From positions 4,000,001 through 4,064,000 of the forward strand of contig NZ_CP054840.1 in the NCBI RefSeq assembly GCF_013363755.1: a stretch of DNA of 64,000 nucleotides, read 5' to 3'. This stretch comes from Comamonas antarctica (GTDB lineage Bacteria > Pseudomonadota > Gammaproteobacteria > Burkholderiales > Burkholderiaceae_C). Below the pieces are notes generated by a model. The model saw only the letters and a program-made list of their open reading frames with translations, was not told the origin of the DNA and searched no databases. The position numbers and the translations under genes are program-made. Numbering within the stretch: position 1 is the first letter of the stretch; every line of letters starts with the position of its first letter. Of this stretch, positions 12,286 to 20,680 are shown piece by piece.

Positions 12286-13236
12286 ATGAATTCCAATGAT
12301 TCACTGAAAACCGAACAGCTCTGGTCGCATCTCTGGTGGCTGGTGGTGCTGGAGCAGCAGGGCAGCTTCACGGCCGCCGCCGCGCGCCTGGGCGTGAGCA
12401 AGGCCGCGGTGAGCCAGCACATCGCGGGCCTGGAGCGCGCGGCCGGCGTGCCGCTGGTGCGGCGCACCACGCGCTCGATGCTGCTGACCGAGGCCGGCCA
12501 GCATCTGGTGCAGGACACGCGCGACGCGTTTGCGCGCATCGCGGGCAGCTTTGCCCAGGTGCGCGATCTGGCCGATGCGCCGCGCGGCCGCCTGCGCGTC
12601 ACGGCGCCGGTGGCGCTGGCACGCCAGCATCTGGTGCCGCGCCTGCCCGGATTTCTCGACAAGTACCCCGATATCCAGCTCGAACTCGACCTGTCCGACC
12701 AGCTGCGCCCGCTGTCGCAGCAGGGCCTGGACCTGGCCATCCGCCATATCGCCACGCCGCCCGAGAACCATGTCGCCTGGGCGCTGTGCGCCACGCATTC
12801 GGTGCTGGTCGCAAGCCAGGCCTATCTGGACCGCCATGGCCCCGCGCCCGCGTCGCCCGACGAGCTGCGCCAGCACCGCTGCCTGCACTACCCGCGCGGC
12901 CAGGAGGCCGCCGCCTGGACCCTGCAGCGCCTGGGCCGCGGCGGCGGCGCGCGCGCCACCGTGCCGGTACGCGGCCCCTTGGTCGCCAACAACAGCGAGG
13001 CGCTGCGCGACGCGGCCATTGCGGGCCTGGGCATCGCCCTGGTGCCCGACTTCAGCGCCCAGGCCGCGCTGGCTTCAGGCCAGCTGGTGCGGGTGCTGCC
13101 GCAATGGCGGCCGATGGGCGCCTTCAGCGACACCATCTACGCCATGCGTCCCTATTCGGCCCATGTGCCGCGCGCGGTGGCGGTGTTCGTGGAGTGGGTG
13201 CGGGAGGTGTTTGCCGAGGGGTTTGCGCCGGATTGA
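12286..13236 (+). CDS. LysR-family transcriptional regulator divergent from mmsA
   Basis: About 316 residues. The N-terminal winged helix-turn-helix reads FTAAAARLGVSKAAVSQHIAGLE, followed by a LysR substrate-binding domain. Three in-frame ATGs occur at 12250, 12271 and 12286; the last is chosen because the dyad ATT-N8-AAT (about 12254-12267) would otherwise be inside the gene, and because the family usually begins about 10 residues before the helix-turn-helix. By position it probably controls mmsA and itself; the inducer is unknown. Confidence 0.85.
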   Translation: MNSNDSLKTEQLWSHLWWLVVLEQQGSFTAAAARLGVSKAAVSQHIAGLERAAGVPLVRRTTRSMLLTEAGQHLVQDTRDAFARIAGSFAQVRDLADAPRGRLRVTAPVALARQHLVPRLPGFLDKYPDIQLELDLSDQLRPLSQQGLDLAIRHIATPPENHVAWALCATHSVLVASQAYLDRHGPAPASPDELRQHRCLHYPRGQEAAAWTLQRLGRGGGARATVPVRGPLVANNSEALRDAAIAGLGIALVPDFSAQAALASGQLVRVLPQWRPMGAFSDTIYAMRPYSAHVPRAVAVFVEWVREVFAEGFAPD

Positions 13237-13259
13237 AAGGCGGCAGGGCATGAGGACAG

Positions 13260-13348
13260 GCCGTTCACCCTTCGACGGGCTCAGGGCGGACGGTTACAAC
13301 CGTTCGTGGTGAGCCTGCCTCGCCGGCCGCGTCGAACCATGAACGGCC
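13260..13348. repeat. REP-like palindromic intergenic element, copy 3
   Basis: Contains ccgttcacccttcgac at the left, the core CCGTTCGTGGTGAGCCTGCC (13300-13319), and gtcgaaccatgaacgg at the right; outer arms are mutually complementary. The core and right arm are nearly identical to copy 4. Sits between convergent LysR and Bug genes. Confidence 0.88.
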
Positions 13349-13354
13349 GCCCCG

Positions 13355-13392
13355 CAAAAAAACAGCCCGGCATCCTCTCGGACCCCAGGCTG
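13355..13392 (-). terminator. Rho-independent terminator after the iol/Bug operon
   Basis: On the minus strand CAGCCTGG and CCGGGCTG form an imperfect 8-bp stem followed by seven T residues. It lies about 20 bases after the last gene of the iolC-iolB-Bug-Bug run. Confidence 0.65.
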
Positions 13393-13411
13393 CACAGGAC
13401 TCAAGCCGCGA

Positions 13412-14392
13412 TCAGGCCTTGATGCCGAGCTTGTTCACCAGCTGCTTGAAGGTCGCGTTATCCCGCGCAATGACCTCCAGGAATGCCGGCTGGTCCAGAT
13501 AGCCCTCGCCCATGTTCTGCTTGGCCATGGTGGCGCGCAGTTCGGGCTCCTGCAGCGTGCGCGCCATCACCGTGCGCAGCTGCTGGATGATCTCGGGCGG
13601 CGTGTGCTTGGGCGCCGCCAGGCCGCGCCAGCCGCCGATCACCAGGTCGATGCCGCGCTCCTTGAGCGTCGGCACCTGCTCCCAGCCGGCCTGGATGCGC
13701 TTGTCGCCCATGATCGCCAGCGGCCGGATCTTGCCCGCGGCCACATAGGTCGCGACTTCCACCGGCGTCACCGCCACGGCCTCGATATGGCCGCCCAGCA
13801 GATCGAGCACCGCGGGATTCGCGCCGCGGTAGGGCAAGTGGCTGAACTGCACGCCGGCCTTGTCTTCGAGCGCCGCGGCGGCCAGGTGGCCCAGCGAGCC
13901 CGGACCCGCATTGCCGATGCGCACGCTGCCCGCGCTCTTTTTCGCCGCGGCCAGGAACTCCTCGACTGTCTTGAACGGCGAATCGGCGCGCACCGCGATC
14001 GTCGCCGGGTCGGCATTGAGGCGCGCGATCGGCAGCACATCGTCCGATGTGATCTTGGTCACGCCCATGTGCGGAATCATGGTCATCTCTACGGTGATGA
14101 TCGCCAGCTTGTAGCCGTCGGGCTTGGCGGCGGCCAGCTCCTGCCAGCCCACGGCGCCGCTGGCGCCCGCGCGGTTCATGACGATCACGCTTTGCGAAAA
14201 ATGCCGGCGCATGGTCTCGGCCAGGGCGCGCGCCAGCACATCGGTGCCGCCGCCCGCGGCAAACGGCACGATCAGCTCGACCGGGCGCTGGGGATAGGTG
14301 CCCGCGGGCTGGGCCCAGGCCGGCAGGCTGGCAGCAGCCGCCATGGCGGCCAGGCGCTGGCCGAAAACACGGCGATTCGGGATGGTGTTCAT
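13412..14392 (-). CDS. Bug/TctC-family periplasmic solute-binding protein (iol cluster, second copy)
   Basis: 326 residues with a twin-Arg-poor Sec signal peptide ending SLPAWA-QP. The mature start YPQRPVELIVPFAAGGGTDVLAR is the hallmark of Bug proteins, the extracytoplasmic receptors of tripartite tricarboxylate transporters, which are greatly expanded in Burkholderiales. It follows another Bug gene by 10 bases and is the last gene in the run iolC-iolB-Bug-Bug. No TctA or TctB membrane gene is nearby, so it must work with distant membrane subunits or act as a sensor. The ligand is not known. Confidence 0.9.
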   Translation of the reverse strand: MNTIPNRRVFGQRLAAMAAAASLPAWAQPAGTYPQRPVELIVPFAAGGGTDVLARALAETMRRHFSQSVIVMNRAGASGAVGWQELAAAKPDGYKLAIITVEMTMIPHMGVTKITSDDVLPIARLNADPATIAVRADSPFKTVEEFLAAAKKSAGSVRIGNAGPGSLGHLAAAALEDKAGVQFSHLPYRGANPAVLDLLGGHIEAVAVTPVEVATYVAAGKIRPLAIMGDKRIQAGWEQVPTLKERGIDLVIGGWRGLAAPKHTPPEIIQQLRTVMARTLQEPELRATMAKQNMGEGYLDQPAFLEVIARDNATFKQLVNKLGIKA

Positions 14393-14402
14393 GTCTGTCT
14401 CC

Positions 14403-15377
14403 TCAGTCCAGCTGGATCTTTGCCGAGCGGATGACTTCGCTCCAGAGCTTCTGTTCGCTGCGCACGTAGTCGCCGAATTCGCGCGGTGTCATGGTCATCG
14501 GCTGGATGCCGATCTCCTCGAACTTGGCGCGCAGCGCGGGCTGGGCCAGCGCCGCGCCCAGGTCCCTGTTGAGGCGCTGCACCACGGCCTCGGGCATCCT
14601 GGCCGGCCCGACGAAGCCCTGCCAGGCATAGGCCTCGAAACCGGGCACGCCGGCCTCGGCCATGGTCGGTACATCGGGCAGGATCGCCAGGCGCTGGGGC
14701 GTGGCCACGGCCAGCACGCGCAGCTTGCCGCCCTTGATCATCGACAGGCTCGGCGGCAGGTCGACAAACATGGTCTGCACCTGGCCGGCCATCAGGTCCT
14801 GCAATGCGGGCGCCGAGCCCTTGTAGGGCACATGCAGCAGGTTGCTGCCGGTGCGCTGCTTGAACAGTTCAAGCGCCACATGCAGCGGCGAGCCCGGGCC
14901 CGACGAGCCCGAAGTCACCTGGCCCGGATGGCTGCGCACATGCGCCAGGAACTCGCGCATGTTCTTCGCCGGAAAGTCCGGGTGTACGGCCAGCACCAGC
15001 GGCATGCGGCCCAGGCCGCCGATGAAGCTGAAGTCCTTTTGCGCGTCGTAGCTCAGGCTGCGGTACATCGCCGGATTGAACGCCAGCGTGCCCGAATCGG
15101 CCGTGCCCACGGTGTAGCCGTCGGGCGCGGAGCGCGCGATCTGCGTTGCGCCGATGATGGTCGCGGCGCCGGGCTTGTTCTCGACCACGACGGTCTGGCC
15201 CAGCTCCTTCGACATGCCGATTGCGAGATTGCGCGCAATCACGTCGGTGGTGCCGCCGGGGGCATAGGGCACGACCCATTTGACCGCCTGCTGCGCGGGA
15301 TAGGCGGTCTGCGCCTGGGCCATTCCCGTGCCCAGCAGGGCCACGCCAATGGCTGCAATGAATTGCCGTTTCTGCAT
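14403..15377 (-). CDS. Bug/TctC-family periplasmic solute-binding protein (iol cluster, first copy)
   Basis: About 324 residues; signal peptide MQKRQFIAAIGVALLGTGMA cleaved before QTAYP. The mature protein shows KWVVPYAPGGTTDVIARN and later FVDLPPSLSMIKGGKLR, both typical of Bug receptors. The ATG at 15377 has a good ribosome site (AGGAGACAAG), so the longer frame upstream is not used. It lies 62 bases after iolB and 10 before a second Bug gene. The two proteins are clearly diverged from each other, so this is not a recent duplication. Confidence 0.9.
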   Translation of the reverse strand: MQKRQFIAAIGVALLGTGMAQAQTAYPAQQAVKWVVPYAPGGTTDVIARNLAIGMSKELGQTVVVENKPGAATIIGATQIARSAPDGYTVGTADSGTLAFNPAMYRSLSYDAQKDFSFIGGLGRMPLVLAVHPDFPAKNMREFLAHVRSHPGQVTSGSSGPGSPLHVALELFKQRTGSNLLHVPYKGSAPALQDLMAGQVQTMFVDLPPSLSMIKGGKLRVLAVATPQRLAILPDVPTMAEAGVPGFEAYAWQGFVGPARMPEAVVQRLNRDLGAALAQPALRAKFEEIGIQPMTMTPREFGDYVRSEQKLWSEVIRSAKIQLD

Positions 15378-15439
15378 CTCTTGTCTCCTGGTTTTATGTT
15401 TTTTCTGCCCTCGCCGGGGCGATTCACGCAGGCGGAGGC

Positions 15440-16243
15440 TCAGGCCGCCGCCAGCATCCATTCATGCGCCGGATCGTTGCGGAAAGCCCAGCGGCGCTCC
15501 GGTCCGGCCATGGTGTTGAGGTAGTACAGGTCGTAGCCATGCGGCGCGACGCAGGGGTGGTAGCCGCGCGGCACCATGACCGTGTCGCGGTGCTCGACGG
15601 CCATGGTTTCATCGAGCGAGCGGTCGTCGGTGTAGACGCGCTGGAAGGCAAAGCCCTGCTGCGGGTTGATCTGGTGGTAGTAGGTTTCCTCGAGCACGGT
15701 CTCGGCGTTCGGCTGCGCCGGATCGGCGCTGTCATGCTTGTGCGGCGGATAGCTCGATGAATTGCCCGCGGGCGTGACCACTTCGACGACCAGCAGGCTT
15801 TCCGCCGCTTCGGACTCGGGCAGGATGTCGCAGACGAAGCGCGTGTTGCTGCCCTTGCCGCGCACGCTGCGCTTCATCTGCTGCGGCGCGATCACGCGCT
15901 CCGGGTGCAGGCCCCTCGCGGGCGCCAGGCTCAGCGCGACCTCGGCGTCGCCCGTGGCGCTGATCCGCACCTCGCGCCCCGGCGGCACATACAGCGCGGC
16001 CGGCGCGCGTTCCTCGAACACCGAGGCGCGGTTGCCCAGCGCGCTGTAGAGCACGCCGCCCACGCGCACATCGACGCTGCCGGCCAGCACCGTGAGGCAC
16101 AGCTCGAGCGCGCCGGTGTGCAGCGCCTCTTCCTCGCCGGCCAGCAGGCGCAGCACCTTGAACGTGATGTGGCGCCAGCCCGCCGAGGCCGGCGTGATGT
16201 CGGTGACGATGCGGCCCGGCTGGGCTTTGACAAGCAGGGTCAT
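15440..16243 (-). CDS. iolB: 5-deoxy-glucuronate isomerase
   Basis: 267-residue cupin-type isomerase of the usual IolB length. Marker segments are NSSSYPPHKHD (metal-binding His pair) near residue 165, EETYYHQINPQQGFAFQRVYTD near 190, and VMVPRGYHPCVAPHGYDLYYLN near 225. It converts 5-deoxy-D-glucuronate to 5-dehydro-2-deoxy-D-gluconate in myo-inositol catabolism, feeding the IolC kinase. Its start overlaps the iolC stop by four bases, so the pair is coupled. Confidence 0.95.
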   Translation of the reverse strand: MTLLVKAQPGRIVTDITPASAGWRHITFKVLRLLAGEEEALHTGALELCLTVLAGSVDVRVGGVLYSALGNRASVFEERAPAALYVPPGREVRISATGDAEVALSLAPARGLHPERVIAPQQMKRSVRGKGSNTRFVCDILPESEAAESLLVVEVVTPAGNSSSYPPHKHDSADPAQPNAETVLEETYYHQINPQQGFAFQRVYTDDRSLDETMAVEHRDTVMVPRGYHPCVAPHGYDLYYLNTMAGPERRWAFRNDPAHEWMLAAA

Positions 16244-18213
16244 GCCATTGCTCCTTCGCTGGCGCGCTGTTCGGCAGGGCTCTCGGCACGCGCCGCGCGC
16301 CAGCCCGCGATCAGCGCGCGGAAATTCGCCGCGACCTGCGCATGCAGGCCGGCATCGTCGATCTCGCCGCGCAGCCAGGCCAGCGCGGGCGCCGACCAGA
16401 CGCTGCGGCCGATCATGAAACCCTTGACCAGCGATGGCGGGGCTTCGGCAAACGCCGCGATCAGCTGCTCGACGGGCTGCGACAGGCCCAAGATCACCGC
16501 GCCGCGGCAATGCGGATCGCGCGCCTGCACCAGCGCTTCGAGCGCCAGCCACTGCGCGCGCGGCATGGCGCCCACCTTCCACCATTCGGGCTTGAAGCCC
16601 AGGTCGTAGAAGCGTTCGATGGTCTGCACCACGCATTCGCCGTTATCGTCGGGCGCGAGCTGCGCCTTGGGCGGAATCACTTCCAGCAGCAGCTCATGGC
16701 CGCTGGCGCGCGTGGCTTCCCAGACCTGCTGCAGCCATTCCTCCTGCTCGGCGCGCAGCGCGGCTTCGTCCAGCGGGTGGTAGAACACCAGGCACTTGAC
16801 GGTCTGTTCGCGCGGCCAATGCTGCAGCTGCGAGGCCAGCGAATGCGTGCCGTCGAAGCGCAGCGGGCGCGAGCCCGGGCGCTCGACGGGGCGGCCGACC
16901 CACCAGCCGCGTCCCGTGGCATCGTGAAGCGCGGCTTCGCCGATGCGACCGTCGATCAGCACGCCCATGCGGCCCTTGCAGCCCGGGTCGTTCTCCACGT
17001 CCTCGACCACGCGGTTGATCAGGCGCTTGAGTTGCGGCAGGCGCGCACGCTCGGCGCCCGCCTGGTCGGCCAGTTCCTCGAACTGCGAACGGTGGTCATA
17101 GGCCAGCACGTACAGCTCGGGCCAGGCCGGGCGCGCGGCCGTCACGCGGTGCAGATGGGCCAGTTCCGGGTCCTGGTCCGGGCGCACATGGCGCCGGCCC
17201 GAGAACCAGTGCGCGAGCTCGGCCGGCGTCGGCATCGCGGGCGCGCAGCCATGGCGCGACACGACGATCGCGCCGCAGGCGTTGGCCATGGCCGCGGCTT
17301 CGGCAAACGGCTTGCCGCGCAACAGCCCGGCCAGCAGGCCCGACGCAAACGCATCGCCCGCGCCCAGCACGTTGAGCACTTCGATGCGCTCGCCCAGCAC
17401 CGTCATGGCATCGTCGATAGACGCGGGAATCGCGCCCGCGATCACCGAGCAGCCCAGCGGGCCGCGCTTGACGACGAAAACCGCAGGCGTGCACTCGCGC
17501 GCGCGCCGCAGGCTGGCCATCAGGTCGCCCTCGGCGCCGCCCGCAATCATCCACTCCTCCTCGGTGCCGATGATCAGTTCAAACTGGTTCAACTGCTGCT
17601 GCAGGTGGGCGCTGACCTGGCCGTTGCCGATATAGCGCGTCTCGCCGTCGCCCTTGCCGGTCAGGCCCCAGAGCACCGGGCGGTAGTCGATGTCGAGCAC
17701 GCGCACCAGGCCGTGGCGGCCGGCGATGGCCAGCGCCTTGCGGCTGGCGGCCAGCACGCCGGGCGTGCTCAGGTGCGTGCCGGTGACCACCAGGCTGCGG
17801 CAGCGCGCAAGGAAGGCTTCGTCGATATCGTCCTCGCACAGCGCCATGTCGGCGCAGTTCTCGCGCGCGAACAGCAGCGGGAACGTATCCTGGTCCTTGA
17901 TGCCCAGCAGCACCATGCCGGTAAGGCGCTCGGGGTCGACGCGCACCTGGCTCACGTCGCAGCCCTCGCGCTGCAGCGTGTTGCACAGGAAGCGGCCGTT
18001 TTGCTCATTGCCGACGCGCGAGACCATTGCCGAACGCAGGCCCAGGCGCGCCGTGCCGAAGGCGATGTTCGCGGACGAGCCGCCGAGGTACTTGGAAAAA
18101 CTGCTGGCGTCCTCGAGGCTGCAGCCGATCTGCTGCGCATAGAGGTCGACGGCCAGGCGCCCGAGGCAGGCGACATCGAAGGGGCGGTCGGCGGGGAAAG
18201 ACAGCGTGCTCAT
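16240..18213 (-). CDS. iolC: 5-dehydro-2-deoxygluconokinase fused to DUF2090
   Basis: 657 residues in two parts. Residues about 15-330 are a PfkB-family sugar kinase (LGGSSANIAFGTARLG near residue 45; VLNVLGAGDAFASGLLAGLL with catalytic Asp near 290). Residues about 355-650 are a DUF2090 domain (YVLAYDHRSQFEELAD at its start). This two-domain IolC is usual in proteobacteria; the second half is thought to act as the 5-dehydro-2-deoxyphosphogluconate aldolase that Bacillus encodes as IolJ. Kinase plus aldolase would give malonate semialdehyde and dihydroxyacetone phosphate. First gene of its operon, divergent from the RpiR regulator, with an operator-like palindrome between. Confidence 0.94.
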   Translation of the reverse strand: MSTLSFPADRPFDVACLGRLAVDLYAQQIGCSLEDASSFSKYLGGSSANIAFGTARLGLRSAMVSRVGNEQNGRFLCNTLQREGCDVSQVRVDPERLTGMVLLGIKDQDTFPLLFARENCADMALCEDDIDEAFLARCRSLVVTGTHLSTPGVLAASRKALAIAGRHGLVRVLDIDYRPVLWGLTGKGDGETRYIGNGQVSAHLQQQLNQFELIIGTEEEWMIAGGAEGDLMASLRRARECTPAVFVVKRGPLGCSVIAGAIPASIDDAMTVLGERIEVLNVLGAGDAFASGLLAGLLRGKPFAEAAAMANACGAIVVSRHGCAPAMPTPAELAHWFSGRRHVRPDQDPELAHLHRVTAARPAWPELYVLAYDHRSQFEELADQAGAERARLPQLKRLINRVVEDVENDPGCKGRMGVLIDGRIGEAALHDATGRGWWVGRPVERPGSRPLRFDGTHSLASQLQHWPREQTVKCLVFYHPLDEAALRAEQEEWLQQVWEATRASGHELLLEVIPPKAQLAPDDNGECVVQTIERFYDLGFKPEWWKVGAMPRAQWLALEALVQARDPHCRGAVILGLSQPVEQLIAAFAEAPPSLVKGFMIGRSVWSAPALAWLRGEIDDAGLHAQVAANFRALIAGWRAARAESPAEQRASEGAMA

Positions 18214-18269
18214 GGGTTCCTTGTGGTCACATCGGCAGCGCGCAGGCCCCGCCGGATAATCTTCGCCAG

Positions 18270-18302
18270 CGGATGATAATCCGATATAGAAAATATTTTC
18301 TA
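18270..18302. promoter_or_regulatory. Operator palindromes between iolC and the RpiR regulator
   Basis: A perfect 16-bp palindrome TAGAAAATATTTTCTA occupies 18287-18302, five bases before the regulator start. Just upstream, CGGAT-GATA-ATCCG (18270-18283) is a second perfect-arm dyad. Both sit in the only AT-rich patch of the divergent region. RpiR/SIS regulators typically bind GAAA-type inverted repeats, so the 16-mer is a strong candidate autoregulatory operator. Confidence 0.7.
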
Positions 18303-18307
18303 AATTT

Positions 18308-19210
18308 ATGAAAAATAGAACAACGGCTTCGAAGACATTGCCGGCCGCTGTTGCGTCCGCGCCATTTGCCGACACCCCGGCCTTTCTGGCCAGCGTACAG
18401 GCCCAGTTCGACGGCCTGAGCCGCCAGCTCAAGGCCATTGCGCGCCATGTGGAGATGCACCGCGACCGGCTGGTGCTCGACGGTGTGCAAGCCACGGCCC
18501 AGGCCTGCGGGGTGCAGCCCTCGGCCGTCGTGCGCTTTGCCAAGCACTTCGGTTTCAGCGGGTATTCGGAGTTGCAGGCGCTGTTTCGCGCCGATGCCGA
18601 GCGCCAGCTCGCGCCCAACCGCGGCTACGAGGAGCGCATCCGCGGCCTGATCGTGCCCGGCGCCCAGACGCTGGCCGTCGGCCAGCTGGCGCGCGAAGTC
18701 ATCGAACGCAGCATCGACAGCCTGCAGGCGCTGCAGCGCCAGCTGCCCGACGACCGCTTCGAGGCCGCGGTCGACCGGATGGTCCAGGCGCCCGCGATCT
18801 GGCTGGCGGCATCACGCCGCGCGTTTCCGGTCGGCGCCTATCTGGCCTATGCGCTGCAGCACACCGGCAAGCCGGTGCACTGGCTCAACGGCCTGGGCGC
18901 GATGCAGCAGCTCGAGATGCGCGCGCTGCGCCCCGGCGACGTGATGCTGGCGGTATCGTTCGCGCCCTATGCGCAGGAAACGCTGGAACTGGCTCAGGCG
19001 GCGGTGGCGCGCGGCGCCCACCTGCTGGCCATCACCGACAGCCAGCTGAGCCCGCTGGCCGCGCAGGCCAGCGTGGTGCTGGTCGCGCAGGATGGCGCCA
19101 CCTTTGGTTTCCGTTCCCTCACGAGCACGCTGGCGCTGGCGCAGTCGCTGTTCCTGGGATTGGCGTACCGGCTGGAACTGGCTTACGAGGCGCCGGTGGC
19201 CACCGACTGA
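18308..19210 (+). CDS. MurR/RpiR-family regulator, probable inositol regulator
   Basis: 300 residues. N-terminal helix-turn-helix of RpiR type (ATAQACGVQPSAVVRFAKHFGFSG near residues 60-80) and a C-terminal SIS sugar-phosphate binding domain (about 130-270; GDVMLAVSFAPYAQETLEL). Divergence from iolC-iolB indicates that it is the IolR-type repressor of this block, answering a phosphorylated inositol intermediate. Its last 28 bases overlap the 3' end of the convergent PACE gene. Confidence 0.88.
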   Translation: MKNRTTASKTLPAAVASAPFADTPAFLASVQAQFDGLSRQLKAIARHVEMHRDRLVLDGVQATAQACGVQPSAVVRFAKHFGFSGYSELQALFRADAERQLAPNRGYEERIRGLIVPGAQTLAVGQLAREVIERSIDSLQALQRQLPDDRFEAAVDRMVQAPAIWLAASRRAFPVGAYLAYALQHTGKPVHWLNGLGAMQQLEMRALRPGDVMLAVSFAPYAQETLELAQAAVARGAHLLAITDSQLSPLAAQASVVLVAQDGATFGFRSLTSTLALAQSLFLGLAYRLELAYEAPVATD

Positions 19211-19677
19211 GGCAGCGGCTGGGCCTGGGCCGACGCCGGCAGGCCGAACACGCGGTCGAATGCCCAGTTGAACGCGAACGTATAGACCAGGAAGAACAGC
19301 AGCAGGCCCAGGTCCATCAGGAAGGCCTGCCACAGGCTGACCTTGAACCACCAGGCAAACAGCGGCACCAGCATCACCACCAGGCCGCCTTCCATGCCCA
19401 GCGCATGCGCGGCGCGCCGCGCGAAGCCGCGGCCGCGCCGGGCCTGGCGCGCTTCCCAGCGCTCGAACAGGCCGTTCCAGACCACGTTCCAGGCCACCGC
19501 AATGGCCGACGTCATGACCGCCACCACGGTCGAGTGCGCGGCGCTTTCGCCGGTCAGCGCGGACAGGCCGAACGAGGTCGCGGCAATGGCAAACAGTTCG
19601 AACAAGGTGACATACACCACACGCCGCCACGGGCCCTGGAGCTGCATTTTTGGGGAAGAAGAGACTGGCAAAGACAT
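19183..19677 (-). CDS. PACE-family multidrug (chlorhexidine/biguanide) efflux transporter
   Basis: 164 residues, four membrane helices arranged as two bacterial transmembrane pair domains. PACE motifs can be seen: RVVYVTLFE with the functional Glu at residue 27 (the His of the canonical RxxHxxxFE is Tyr here), WNVVWNGLFERWEAR, and NWAFDRVFGLP closing the second repeat. The prototype AceI exports chlorhexidine and short-chain diamines by proton antiport. The LysR gene divergent from it is arranged like AceR-AceI. An internal Met at residue 11 is an alternative start. Confidence 0.9.
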   Translation of the reverse strand: MSLPVSSSPKMQLQGPWRRVVYVTLFELFAIAATSFGLSALTGESAAHSTVVAVMTSAIAVAWNVVWNGLFERWEARQARRGRGFARRAAHALGMEGGLVVMLVPLFAWWFKVSLWQAFLMDLGLLLFFLVYTFAFNWAFDRVFGLPASAQAQPLPQSVATGAS

Positions 19678-19704
19678 CGCCCAACTTTATAGGGTTTTCA
19701 CTGA

Positions 19705-19735
19705 CAGCAAAAGTCAGGATGTTTCAGTTTTGCTG
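19705..19735. promoter_or_regulatory. Inverted repeat between PACE gene and LysR gene
   Basis: Perfect arms CAGCAAAA (19705-19712) and TTTTGCTG (19728-19735) separated by 15 bases, in the 71-base divergent region. Position and AT-rich spacer fit a LysR-type operator serving both promoters. Confidence 0.6.
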
Positions 19736-19748
19736 ATAGATTGCAGCG

Positions 19749-20651
19749 ATGGCTTTTTCTTCCGACAACGTGCAGGTGTTCCTGGCCGTGCTCGACCATG
19801 GCTCGTTCTCGGCCGCGGCGCGCGCGCTGTCGCGCGTGCCCTCGGCCGTGAGCATGGCCATCGCCCATCTCGAGGCCGAACTGCAGCTCACGCTGTTCGA
19901 CCGCAGCGGCCGCGAGCCGCGGCCCACCGAAAGCGCGCGCGCGCTCGAACCCCAGGCACGGCTGCTGGCCGCGCAGTTGCAGCAGCTCAACGGCCAGGCG
20001 CTGGCGTTGACACAGGGGCTTGAACAGCGGCTGAGCATTGCGATTGCGCCCGAGCTGCTGGCCTCGCGCTGGACCACAGCGCTGGCCGCGCTGGCCCAGG
20101 CCCATCCATTGCTGGAAGTCGAGGTGCTCGCCGCACCGCAGGAAGACGCGCTGGCGCTGCTGCACACGGGCCGCGCGCAGCTGGCGCTGGTCTTCGAGCG
20201 CATCAGCCTCGACGGCCGCGAAGGCTTCCAGGAGGTCGGCAGCGAAACCCTGATCGCGGTCATGGCCCCCGACCACCCGGTGCTGGAAACCGCGCGCGCC
20301 CAGGCCCTGTCGCTGAGCGAGGAGCATCTCAAGACCACGCGCCAGATCGTGGTCGCGAGCCGCAACCTGGGCCAGACCGATGCGCGCTTCGTCTATGCGC
20401 GCCACATCTGGCGCACCGACAACCACCTGGCCGCGCTGGGCCTGATCGAGGCCGGCCTGGGCTGGGGCTGGCAGCCGCGCTCCCTGGTCCAGCCGCGCAT
20501 CGAGGCCGGCACGCTGGTGCAGATGCCCTTTGCCAACCTCAGCAACGGCTTTCGCCTCTGGGTCGATGTGGTCTGGTCCAAGCAGCGGCCCATGGGGCTC
20601 GGGGCGCAGCGCTTCGTGCAGGCGATGGGCCGGCAGCTGGCCGGCGACTGA
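19749..20651 (+). CDS. LysR-family regulator divergent from the PACE transporter (AceR-like)
   Basis: 300 residues, standard LysR length. Helix-turn-helix segment FSAAARALSRVPSAVSMAIAHLE lies at residues about 18-40, followed by the two-lobe effector domain. Its position next to a PACE pump parallels AceR, the diamine/chlorhexidine-responsive activator of aceI, which is the best guess for its role. Nothing suggests truncation. Confidence 0.87.
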   Translation: MAFSSDNVQVFLAVLDHGSFSAAARALSRVPSAVSMAIAHLEAELQLTLFDRSGREPRPTESARALEPQARLLAAQLQQLNGQALALTQGLEQRLSIAIAPELLASRWTTALAALAQAHPLLEVEVLAAPQEDALALLHTGRAQLALVFERISLDGREGFQEVGSETLIAVMAPDHPVLETARAQALSLSEEHLKTTRQIVVASRNLGQTDARFVYARHIWRTDNHLAALGLIEAGLGWGWQPRSLVQPRIEAGTLVQMPFANLSNGFRLWVDVVWSKQRPMGLGAQRFVQAMGRQLAGD

Positions 20652-20680
20652 CGCACGGCCCGCGCGCGCCAGGGCCTGGC

